Assembly: GCF_000213055.1 (NCBI RefSeq)
Contig: NZ_CM001165.1
Coordinates: forward strand, 2,627,445 to 2,691,444
From: Streptomyces sp. Tu6071
GTDB lineage: Bacteria > Actinomycetota > Actinomycetes > Streptomycetales > Streptomycetaceae
Direction: 5' to 3'
Length of the DNA: 64,000 nt
Position numbers and translations under genes: made by a program. The stretch's first letter is position 1. Each line of letters begins with the position of its first letter. The notes under the pieces are model-generated. The model searched no databases. It saw nothing but the letters and a program-made list of their open reading frames with translations, and was not told where the DNA came from. This document shows, in pieces, positions 57,664 through 64,000 of the stretch.

Positions 57664-59013
57664 TCACTCCTCGGCCGGGAGCCGTCCGAACAGCGGCGCC
57701 AGGACGAGCTGCGCGGCCCCCTCCGCGATCGCGCCGTCACCGCCCCCGGCCGCTCCGCTCGCCCCCGCCGCCGCGCGCACGCGCACCGGCTCCGTCCCCG
57801 TGCGGCTCGCGCGCGCGTCGAGGGCCGCCGTCACGCCCCGTACGAACGCCTCGGGGGCCGCCGCGATCCGGTGGCCGCCGAGCAGGACCAGCTCGACGTC
57901 GAGCAGCCCGACGAGATTCGCGGCGGCCGTGCCGAGCACGCGGGCCGCCTCGGCCGTGTCCCCCGCCGCGAGCGCGGCGAGGCACAGCGCCTCGACACAG
58001 CCGCGGTTCCCGCACACGCACGGCGGCCCGTCGAGCCGTACGACCTGGTGCCCCAGCTCACCGGCGCCCGTGCGCGGCCCCCGGTACAGGCGCCCGTCGA
58101 GCACGAGCCCGGCGCCGAGCCCCGTACCGAGGTGGAGGTAGGCGAAGGCGCGCGCGTCGCCCGCGAGCGCGCGGCCGAGCGCCGCCGCGTTGGTGTCCTT
58201 GTCGAGCACGACCGGCAGCCCGAGCCGCTCGGAGAGCGCGGCGGCGAGCGGCAGCCCGTCGAGCCCGGGGAAGCCGCTGACCTTGTGCAGCACGCCCGTA
58301 CGGTGATCGAGCGGGCCGGGCGCGGCGAGCCCGGCACCGAGGAGAAGCGGCGGCTCGCCCCCTTCCGCGGCGGCCCGCGCGCTCCCGCCCCCGTCCCCGG
58401 CAGCTCGCGCGTCCCCGTCCCCAACGGCACGCGCACCCGTCCCCCCGGCGCCGCGATGCCCCGCGCCTGTCACCCCGCCCGTGACTCCCACCTCCGCCAC
58501 CCCGCCCGCGTCACCCGCCTCCGTCACCCCGCCCGCCACCCCACGCGCCTCGCCGCGCCCGTCCTCCCCCGCCAGTACGTCCGCCATGGCCCCCGCCACG
58601 ACGTCCACCACCTCCCGGGCCCCGCGTCCCAGGTCGAGCGGCACGCGGCGCCGGGCGAGGGCGCGTCCCGTGAGATCGGTCCGTACGACGAGCACGCCGT
58701 CCCTGTCGAGGTGCACCCCGAGCGCCTGCACGGCTTCGCGCACGAGGCGCAGCGCGGTGGCCGGTTTGCCGCCCGTGGACTCCTGCCGCCCGGCGGCGGC
58801 GAGCAGGCCCGCCTCCCGCAGCCGCCCCGTGATCTTGCTGACGGCCTGCACGGTGAGCCCGGTGCGGAGCGCCAGTTCCGGACGGCTGATCCCGTCCCGT
58901 CCGGCGCCGCGCACGAGGTCGAGCACGAGCGCGGTGTTGTGCCCGCGCAGGTCCGCGAGCCGGACGCCGCCCCGTCCACCCGTGTGTCGCGGTCCCTCGG
59001 CCACGTCGCTCAC
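57664..59013 (-). CDS. ROK-family transcriptional regulator with Gly-rich insertion
   Basis: 449 aa, GTG with GGAG upstream. N-terminal winged helix (RLADLRGHNTALVLDLVRGA, SRPELALRTGLTVQAVSKIT). ROK domain with LDKDTNAAALGRALAG, LGTGLGAGLVLDGRLYRG and the zinc site GELGHQVV...CVCGNRGCVEALC. Between ~151 and 220 the domain is interrupted by a Gly/Ala/Asp-rich insertion (GGVTEAGDAGGVAEVG, GGVTGAGHRG) not seen in typical ROK repressors. Divergent from the Gfo/Idh gene, which it likely controls via the 59058-59068 palindrome; the sugar effector is unknown. Confidence 0.9.
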   Translation of the reverse strand: MSDVAEGPRHTGGRGGVRLADLRGHNTALVLDLVRGAGRDGISRPELALRTGLTVQAVSKITGRLREAGLLAAAGRQESTGGKPATALRLVREAVQALGVHLDRDGVLVVRTDLTGRALARRRVPLDLGRGAREVVDVVAGAMADVLAGEDGRGEARGVAGGVTEAGDAGGVAEVGVTGGVTGAGHRGAGGTGARAVGDGDARAAGDGGGSARAAAEGGEPPLLLGAGLAAPGPLDHRTGVLHKVSGFPGLDGLPLAAALSERLGLPVVLDKDTNAAALGRALAGDARAFAYLHLGTGLGAGLVLDGRLYRGPRTGAGELGHQVVRLDGPPCVCGNRGCVEALCLAALAAGDTAEAARVLGTAAANLVGLLDVELVLLGGHRIAAAPEAFVRGVTAALDARASRTGTEPVRVRAAAGASGAAGGGDGAIAEGAAQLVLAPLFGRLPAEE

Positions 59014-59057
59014 CCCTTGTCTCCTGTGTCGCCCCCATCTGCGTGCTTGCACTTATT

Positions 59058-59068
59058 CAACACTGTTG
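59058..59068. promoter_or_regulatory. Candidate ROK operator
   Basis: CAACACTGTTG, an 11-bp palindrome with a single central mismatch, midway between the divergent ROK (start 59013) and oxidoreductase (start 59083) genes. Confidence 0.45.
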
Positions 59069-59082
59069 CGAAAGTGGCAGGC

Positions 59083-60180
59083 ATGAGTGGCCCGACCTCC
59101 TCCCCCAGCGAACCCCTTCCCGTCGCCCTGATCGGCTACGGCCTCGCGGGTTCCGTCTTCCACGCCCCCCTCGTCGACGCGACCCCGGGGCTGAGTCTCG
59201 ACACGGTCGTCACCCGCGACGAGAACCGCCGCGCGCAGGCGCGGGCCGAGTTCGCCGACGTGCGATTCGCGGACACACCCGAGGACGTCCTCGCCCGCGC
59301 GACCGAGTACGGGCTCGTCGTCATCGCCTCGCCCAACAAGACGCACGTGCCCCTCGCGCGCGCCGCGCTCGAAGCCGGTCTCCCCGTCGTCGTCGACAAG
59401 CCGGTGGCGGGCACGGCGGCCGAGGCGCGCGAGCTGGCGGCCCTCGCCGAGCGGCGCGGACTGCTGCTCTCCGTCTTCCAGAACCGCCGCTGGGACAACG
59501 ACTTCCGCACCCTGGCGAAGCTCGTGGACGAGGGCGCGCTCGGCGACGTGTACCGCTTCGAGTCGCGTTTCGAGCGCTGGCGTCCGCAGCTCAAGGGCGG
59601 CTGGCGCGAGTCGGGCGACCCGGCCGAGTTCGGCGGTCTCCTCTACGACCTCGGCAGCCACGTCGTCGACCAGGCGCTCACGCTCCTCGGCCCGGTCACG
59701 CGCGTGTACGCCGAGTCGGACGTGCGGCGCCCCGGCGCGGCGACCGACGACGACACCTTCCTCGCGCTCGCACACGCCTCGGGCGCCCGCTCCCACCTGT
59801 GGGTCTCCGCGACGACGGCGCAGCTCGGGCCCCGCTTCCGGGTGCTCGGCTCGCGGGCCGGGTACGTGAAGTACGGGCTCGACCCGCAGGAGGCCGCGCT
59901 GCGCGCCGGCGAACGCCCCGGGGGCGAGCAGCCCTGGGGCACGGAGCCGGCCGAGCTGTTCGGCAGGCTCGGCGCGGGCGAGTCCCCGCTGACCGGCGGC
60001 GGCGAGCCCGTACCGACCGAGCCGGGCGACTACCCGGCCTTCTACGCGGCGATCGCGGCGGCCCTGCGCGACGGCGCCCCGAACCCGGTCACGGCCCGGC
60101 AGGCCGCCGCGGCGCTCGACGTCATCGAGGCGGCGCGCCGCTCGGCTGCCGAGGGCGTCACGGTGGAGGTGACCCGATGA
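59083..60180 (+). CDS. Gfo/Idh/MocA-family oxidoreductase
   Basis: 365 aa. Rossmann start VALIGYGLAGSVFHAPLVDA; VVIASPNKTHVPLARAAL; VVVDKPVAGTAAEAREL (EKP-type motif as DKP); SVFQNRRWDNDFRTLAKLV; GGLLYDLGSHVVDQALTLLG with the Asp/His pair of the active site. NAD(P)-dependent dehydrogenase of sugars or inositols, substrate unknown. Ribosome site weak (GGCAG). Its stop overlaps the next start (ATGA). Confidence 0.92.
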   Translation: MSGPTSSPSEPLPVALIGYGLAGSVFHAPLVDATPGLSLDTVVTRDENRRAQARAEFADVRFADTPEDVLARATEYGLVVIASPNKTHVPLARAALEAGLPVVVDKPVAGTAAEARELAALAERRGLLLSVFQNRRWDNDFRTLAKLVDEGALGDVYRFESRFERWRPQLKGGWRESGDPAEFGGLLYDLGSHVVDQALTLLGPVTRVYAESDVRRPGAATDDDTFLALAHASGARSHLWVSATTAQLGPRFRVLGSRAGYVKYGLDPQEAALRAGERPGGEQPWGTEPAELFGRLGAGESPLTGGGEPVPTEPGDYPAFYAAIAAALRDGAPNPVTARQAAAALDVIEAARRSAAEGVTVEVTR

Positions 60181-60662
60181 GCGCCCTGCCCGCCACGGCC
60201 GGGGAGATCGCGGACCTCCTCGCGCAACAGAACCGCCTCGAACTGCCCACGTACACGCACGACGACGCCTGGGACCTCGGCAGCACCCTCGTCCGCCTCG
60301 CGCGCGAGGCGGAGGCGCCCGTCGCGATCGACCTGCGGCGCGGCCTCCAGCAGGTCTTCCACGCGGCGCTGCCCGGCTCGACGGCGGACAACGACGACTG
60401 GCTCGCGCGCAAGCGGAGGGTCGTCGAGCGGTACGGCGAGAGCTCGCTGCTCGTCGGCACGCGCTTCCGCGCCAAGGGCACGACCTTCGAGGACGCCTCC
60501 CGCCTCGACCCCTCCCGCTACGCGGCCCACGGCGGGGTCCTCCCGATCCTGGTCCGCGGCTTCTCGGGCCCGGTGGGCACGATCGGCGTCTCGGGCCTGC
60601 CGCAGGTGGAGGACCACGCGCTGGTGGTGGCGGCGCTGGAGGAGTACCTGGCGGGGCGGTAG
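60177..60662 (+). CDS. UPF0303 / HbpS-GlcG-like (heme-degrading domain) protein
   Basis: 161 aa; ATG overlaps the upstream stop. AIDLRRGLQQVFHAALPGST, DNDDWLARKRRVVERYGESS, GGVLPILVRGFSGPVGTIGV and SGLPQVEDHALVVAALEEYL are the motifs of the UPF0303 subgroup of the GlcG/HbpS fold. Heme-degrading activity is only an annotation for the fold. Coupling to a Gfo/Idh oxidoreductase suggests a metabolic accessory. Confidence 0.87.
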   Translation: MSALPATAGEIADLLAQQNRLELPTYTHDDAWDLGSTLVRLAREAEAPVAIDLRRGLQQVFHAALPGSTADNDDWLARKRRVVERYGESSLLVGTRFRAKGTTFEDASRLDPSRYAAHGGVLPILVRGFSGPVGTIGVSGLPQVEDHALVVAALEEYLAGR

Positions 60663-60843
60663 GGGCCGGCGGGGCGGGCGGGGCGGGGGCGGCGGTTCCG
60701 GGGGCGGCCGTTCTGGCGGCGGACGTTCCGGCGGCGGACGAGGTGGTGGTGGACGAGGTGGCGGGCGGCGGAAGGCGGGCCCCGTACGAGGCCGTGCGGA
60801 GCCGTACGGCGTTCCGCCCCCGCCCCTCGCCCGAGCCGGTCGC

Positions 60844-61689
60844 TCAGGCGGCCACCGCCTCCCCCTCGCCCGCGTCCTTCTTGCCTTTGCCCTTGCCCGT
60901 CGCCTCCCCCGCGTCCTCCGCCGCCGTCCCCCGCTCCCGGTACAGCACCGCGCGCTCCACGGCGCTCCACGTGGTGCTCGTGACGATGTAGAGGGCCCCG
61001 GCGAGCGGGACGACGGCGACGCTGATCAGCGTGAAGTAGGCCATGTACGGCATGAACCGCGTGAGCGCGCCGACGCCCGGCACCTGCTGACCGCCCGCCG
61101 CCGCGAGGGGCGTGTCCGCCCCGGCGAGCTGCCGCTTGTTCCGGCGGACGCTGAAGGTGGCGACGGCGGCGACGAGCGCGAAGAGCGCCACGTACACGAG
61201 CCCCCGCTCGCCGAAGGGCCCGCCGTGCGCGAGCGCGTCGGCCCAGCGGTCGCCGAGCGGGGCGGCGAAGAGGCGGTGCGGCAGCAGGCGGTTGGGCTCG
61301 CCGCCGATGCGGGAGCTGGAGAAGACGTGGTAGAGCACGAAGAAGAACGGCAGCTGGCACAGCATCGGCAGGCAGCCGCCGAGCGGTGAGACGCCGTGCT
61401 CGGCGTGCAGCTCCGTGAGCGCGCGCTGCATGCGCTCGGGGTTCTTGGCGTACTTCCGGCGCAGCGCGGCGATCTCGGGCGCGAGCCCGGCACGCTCCCG
61501 CTGGCCGCGCGCGGCGGTGCGCGAGAGCGGCAGCAGGAGGAGCCGTACGCAGGCGGTGAGGACGACGATCGCGGCGGCGGTCGCGGCTGTGCCCGCGAGG
61601 GGCTGGAGCAGATCGGCGAGATAGTCGACGCCGCCGGCGCACAGGCCGAGGAAGCCGGAGCCGGACGTGTGGAATTCGGGCAGGGACAT
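60844..61689 (-). CDS. YidC/Oxa1-family membrane insertase paralogue
   Basis: 281 aa; GGAGG before ATG. Helix 1 region DYLADLLQPLAGTAATAAAI, VRLLLLPLSRTAARGQRERA (insertase groove with conserved Arg), cytoplasmic loop APEIAALRRKYAKNPERMQRAL, LGGCLPMLCQLPFFFVLYHV, later RFMPYMAYFTLISVAVVPLA. Complete Oxa1 core but with an Ala/Gly/Lys/Glu-rich tail. Probably an accessory insertase rather than the rpmH-linked main YidC, since ribosomal/rnpA neighbours are absent. Confidence 0.92.
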   Translation of the reverse strand: MSLPEFHTSGSGFLGLCAGGVDYLADLLQPLAGTAATAAAIVVLTACVRLLLLPLSRTAARGQRERAGLAPEIAALRRKYAKNPERMQRALTELHAEHGVSPLGGCLPMLCQLPFFFVLYHVFSSSRIGGEPNRLLPHRLFAAPLGDRWADALAHGGPFGERGLVYVALFALVAAVATFSVRRNKRQLAGADTPLAAAGGQQVPGVGALTRFMPYMAYFTLISVAVVPLAGALYIVTSTTWSAVERAVLYRERGTAAEDAGEATGKGKGKKDAGEGEAVAA

Positions 61690-61792
61690 GAGTCCTCCGG
61701 GGCCTCACAGGTGGGATGAGCGGACCTGTGCGGCGGCGCGGCGGACCTCCGTACGCGCGGTCGCGTACGGATGCGGGTGGGTTACGGGCCCG

Positions 61793-61829
61793 AGGGGGCC
61801 CGGGGGCTTGTGAGCCCCGGGGGCCCGGG
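61793..61829 (-). terminator. Hairpin after the DUF6412-like gene
   Basis: GC-rich imperfect inverted repeat GGGCCCCCGGGGCT/AGCCCCCGGGCCCC (minus strand) directly after the stop codon at 61830. Confidence 0.5.
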
Positions 61830-62108
61830 TCAGCCGGCCGGCGCGGTGAGGCGGCGGCCGGGTGCCCGGGGACGTGGTCGCCCGGAGGCGTCGGGATCGC
61901 GCTGGGGCAGGAAGGCGGTACGGCGGGCGCGCTCGCGGATCGTGGTGCGGATCGCGGTGGGCGCGACGAGCGGGACGCCGAGCGCGGTGCTCAGCAGGCA
62001 CACGGCGAGGGCCGCTGCGGTGACGGCGACGGCGGCGGGCAGCAGTCCGGGCTCCGCGCCGAGGGAACCGGCGAGGACGAGCAGGACGAGCGCGAGCAGT
62101 CGTGGCAC
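61830..62108 (-). CDS. Small DUF6412-like membrane protein
   Basis: 92 aa, GTG with GAGGGGGG upstream. Two hydrophobic helices (LLALVLLVLAGSLGAEPGLL, VAVTAAALAVCLLSTALGV) and a basic C-terminal tail (RTTIRERARRTAFLPQRDPD). The RTAFLPQRDPDAxGRPRPRAPG end is typical of DUF6412 proteins that precede yidC-like genes in Streptomyces. Probably works with the insertase. Confidence 0.8.
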   Translation of the reverse strand: MPRLLALVLLVLAGSLGAEPGLLPAAVAVTAAALAVCLLSTALGVPLVAPTAIRTTIRERARRTAFLPQRDPDASGRPRPRAPGRRLTAPAG

Positions 62109-62231
62109 GCGTATCCCCCCTCGTCTCCTCGTGCGGTGGCCCTTGGCACCCCTCCAGACGAGCGGGGTCCCGGAAAGGTTCCCGGCCGGTTGGTACTCCG
62201 TTCGGGGCGTGCCCGGCGCTACCGTGTGGCC

Positions 62232-63296
62232 ATGCGCCCCGAAACCCCGGCCCAGTCCACCCCGGCCCCGCCCGTCGCCCCCGTACCGGCGGCGCGACAG
62301 GGCGAAAGCGACCGCGAAGCCCACCTGGAGCAGGCCCAGCGCCTGGAACGACTGGCCGAGCGCCACCCCGAGGACGCCGAGCAACTGCTCCTGCGCGCGG
62401 CGGCGCACTTCGAGCTGGCGGACGACCGCACCCGCGCGAGCACCTTGTACGACGGTCTGCTCGCGGGCTCGCCCGAGGACCCGGCGCTGATCCGCGCCCT
62501 GAAGGCGGCGAACCTGTGGGAGTACGGGCACGAGGCGGAGGCCCAGGCGATCGTCTCGGGCGTACGGGGCGCGGCCCCGCGCACGCCGGCCCCGTGGATC
62601 GTGGTGGCGCAGGCGCTGGAGGCGCACGACGAGCTGGAGGAGGCGCACGCCACCTACGAGGAGGCGGTGGCGCTCCTCCTCGACGGCTCGGCCCCGCCCC
62701 CGTACGAGGCCCGCCCGCTCCTCATCGGCAGGCACCGCGTCCGCCGCCTGCTCGGGCTGGAGCACGACGCGTGGGACACGATGGCGGACGCGCTCAACCC
62801 GGCGTCGGTCCCGCTGGACGAACTGCACGACCCGAAGCGCACGTGGGTGCTGGGCTCCGACAGCCCCGAGGAACTGCGCGCCGAGATCACCCGCCTGCGC
62901 GCCGAACTCGCCACGTACCGCGCGGCCCTGTCCCGCCCCTTCCCGGTGGCGGTCCTGCACTGGCCGGAGCCGGAACTGACCGAACTCCTGACCTCCTACC
63001 CGGCGCTCGCCACCGAGTACCCCTCCTACGAGGCCCACACGAGGTCGATCGAGTCGGCCCTCCGCGACCTGGCGGCCTCGGGCATCCCGAACCTCGGCAT
63101 CGTCCGCGCCACGGTCCCCTCCTACGAGGCATTCGCCGCCGCCGAGTCCACGGCCCCCACCACCCCGGCCCTCCTCCCCCTCTACACCACCACCCTCGCC
63201 ACCCGAGCCCTCGCCACCCCCTGGCCCCCACACCCGGGAGCGGAGTGCTGGTGCGGGTCGGGGACGGGGTACGAGGGGTGCCACGGGGCGGGGTGA
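62232..63296 (+). CDS. TPR-like protein with C-terminal SEC-C zinc motif
   Basis: 354 aa. Helical repeats of TPR type (HLEQAQRLERLAERHPEDAE, YDGLLAGSPEDPALIRALKA, YGHEAEAQAIVSGVRG, ELEEAHATYEEAVALLLDG), a coiled region (EELRAEITRLRAELATYRAA), and a C-terminal SEC-C motif ECWCGSGTGYEGCHG that binds zinc. Such adaptor proteins interact with SecB or chaperones in other bacteria; here function unknown. Upstream promoter not clear. Confidence 0.85.
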   Translation: MRPETPAQSTPAPPVAPVPAARQGESDREAHLEQAQRLERLAERHPEDAEQLLLRAAAHFELADDRTRASTLYDGLLAGSPEDPALIRALKAANLWEYGHEAEAQAIVSGVRGAAPRTPAPWIVVAQALEAHDELEEAHATYEEAVALLLDGSAPPPYEARPLLIGRHRVRRLLGLEHDAWDTMADALNPASVPLDELHDPKRTWVLGSDSPEELRAEITRLRAELATYRAALSRPFPVAVLHWPEPELTELLTSYPALATEYPSYEAHTRSIESALRDLAASGIPNLGIVRATVPSYEAFAAAESTAPTTPALLPLYTTTLATRALATPWPPHPGAECWCGSGTGYEGCHGAG

Positions 63297-63352
63297 GGTC
63301 TGCGTCACCCCCTTTCGCGAAGCCGCTCGACACGGGCGCACGCGCCGGCACA

Positions 63353-63808
63353 ATGGCTCGCGTGCCGGATCTCCCCCTTCCGTCCTCGGTGGACGTGACG
63401 CGACGGATGAGCCGCCAGCGCTCCAGGGACACCGACCCCGAACGTGCCGTGCGGCGACTCGTGCACGCCGCCGGGCTGCGCTACCGCCTCCACCTGCGCG
63501 TCCCCGGCCTCGCCCGACGCACGATGGACTTCGGCTTCCCGCGTGAGCGTCTGGCGGTCTTCATGGACGGCTGCTTCTGGCACGGGTGCCCCGACCACGC
63601 GACCAGCCCTCGCAGCAACGCCGCCTGGTGGCGCGAGAAGCTCGACCGCAACATGGCCCGCGACACCGAGACCACCGCCCACCTGCGCGCCCTGGGCTGG
63701 ACGGTCCTGCGCTTCTGGGAGCACGAGACACCGGAGGAGGCGGCGGCGGTGGTGATCGCGGAGCTGAGGCGGAAGCGGGAGGAGCGTTCCGCCCCGCCTC
63801 CGCCCTGA
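63353..63808 (+). CDS. Vsr-family very short patch repair endonuclease
   Basis: 151 aa. ATG 63353 (alternative GTG 63362). MSRQRSRDTDPERAVRRLVH is the Vsr N-terminal signature, followed by LRYRLHLRVPGLARRTMDFG and FMDGCFWHGCPDH (metal Asp and zinc Cys/His), NAAWWREKLDRNMARD, LGWTVLRFWEHE. Classical Vsr nicks T:G mismatches arising from 5mC deamination; members also serve as restriction-type nucleases in defence operons. No cytosine methylase is visible yet; it may lie to the right. Confidence 0.92.
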   Translation: MARVPDLPLPSSVDVTRRMSRQRSRDTDPERAVRRLVHAAGLRYRLHLRVPGLARRTMDFGFPRERLAVFMDGCFWHGCPDHATSPRSNAAWWREKLDRNMARDTETTAHLRALGWTVLRFWEHETPEEAAAVVIAELRRKREERSAPPPP

Positions 63809-63870
63809 GGCGGCTGTCCCGACCACGTCCGTCCCCCTGTTTCGCTTCCCTGTCCGTGATCGAGGTCGCC

Positions 63871-64000
63871 ATGGCAGCTGTTTCCCCCTGGGAGTTCGAC
63901 GTCCCCACGGACGGCAGTCGCACGCTGCCGCCCGACGCCCGCTACATGGAGGCCGTGGCCAGTCAGGGGTACGGCTTCGAGGTGGCGATCGCGGACCTGG
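63871..64000 (+). CDS. N-terminus of a GHKL-type (MORC/MutL-like) ATPase, partial
   Basis: ATG with GAGG five nt upstream; 43 codons before the right edge. The visible end, YMEAVASQGYGFEVAIADL, has the spacing seen just before the N-box (ADLVDNSIDAxA) of GHKL ATPases of MutL/MORC type. Only the first helix is present, so family placement is tentative, but it is supported by the Vsr gene 62 nt upstream, a combination known from predicted restriction systems. Confidence 0.5.
   Translation, partial: MAAVSPWEFDVPTDGSRTLPPDARYMEAVASQGYGFEVAIADL

Noticed and set aside
56554-59082. Upstream extension of the Gfo/Idh oxidoreductase frame to 1208 codons
   Set aside because: The extension runs antisense through the HAD and ROK genes and contains no domain; the enzyme fold begins right after ATG 59083.
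60844-61689. Main YidC insertase next to the chromosomal replication origin
   Set aside because: No rpmH, rnpA, dnaA or jag neighbours and no DnaA-box cluster; it is an accessory paralogue, not an origin marker.

Overview
The window is a piece of a Streptomyces (or very close relative) linear chromosome. Support for this: extreme GC content with GC-rich third codon positions, frequent GTG starts, 4-nt ATGA/GTGA start-stop overlaps, a DasR-type operator in front of a chitinase, and the cslA-glxA pair that is typical of the genus. No plasmid, phage, integrase, transposase or CRISPR signature was found, and no rRNA. Two identical tRNA-Lys(CTT) genes are present.

Layout. (1) 1-10315, minus strand: a tad (tight adherence / type IVb pilus) operon. 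In transcription order it has a zinc-ribbon protein, CpaB, a TadZ-TadE fusion, TadE, TadA, a tiny coupling ORF, TadB, a repeat-made coupling ORF, TadC, a histidine kinase and its LuxR-type response regulator, a Flp pilin and a TadG-like protein cut by the left edge. (2) 10895-14576: DasR-controlled GH18 chitinase, an acidic PH-like protein, a G-rich repeat tract and an isocitrate lyase/PEP mutase family protein. (3) 14899-27082: a catabolic island. RidA, IclR regulator and PfkB sugar kinase (minus) face a D-amino-acid deaminase and an N-acyl-D-amino-acid deacylase (plus). Two small secreted/membrane proteins follow, then a complete D-glucarate operon (kdgD, gudD, an unknown protein, 2-oxoglutarate semialdehyde dehydrogenase) joined by 4-nt overlaps, taking glucarate to 2-oxoglutarate. 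(4) 27213-32594: a secreted protein/lipoprotein pair, a methyltransferase gene remnant, a possible leader peptide, a hydrolase, an AhpD-like protein, an LLM flavin oxidoreductase and an Asp/Glu-racemase-fold protein. (5) 32922-37153: ehuBCDA ectoine uptake operon followed by an IclR-type regulator. (6) 37262-39935: two tRNA-Lys copies flanking an SPFH-like membrane protein and an NlpC/P60 hydrolase. (7) 40445-45453: cslA, glxA and a convergent GH6 lipoprotein (cslZ), the beta-glucan/hyphal-tip development system. (8) 45603-56439: a type VII secretion-like locus with an FHA-bearing EccC ATPase, two paralogous lipoproteins, a 702-aa putative cargo and two WXG100-size proteins. (9) 56734-63296: HAD phosphatase, ROK regulator divergent from a Gfo/Idh/MocA oxidoreductase plus heme-degrading-like protein, a YidC paralogue with a DUF6412-like neighbour, and a TPR/SEC-C protein. 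(10) 63353 to the right edge: a Vsr-type endonuclease followed by the first codons of what looks like a GHKL (MORC/MutL-like) ATPase, probably the start of a restriction/defence island.

A recurring theme is minisatellite-like repeat expansion, both inside genes (IclR tail, sugar-kinase tail, NlpC/P60 linker, ROK insertion, tadB-tadC linker ORF) and between genes (13.1-13.6 kb, 27.1 kb, 54.4 kb, 56.5-56.7 kb). The most unusual items are the TadZ-TadE polyprotein, the two doubly coupled linker ORFs of the tad operon, the compact type VII-like locus, and the truncated defence operon at the right edge. All functional calls come from motif and family recognition by reading the sequence. No database search was run.
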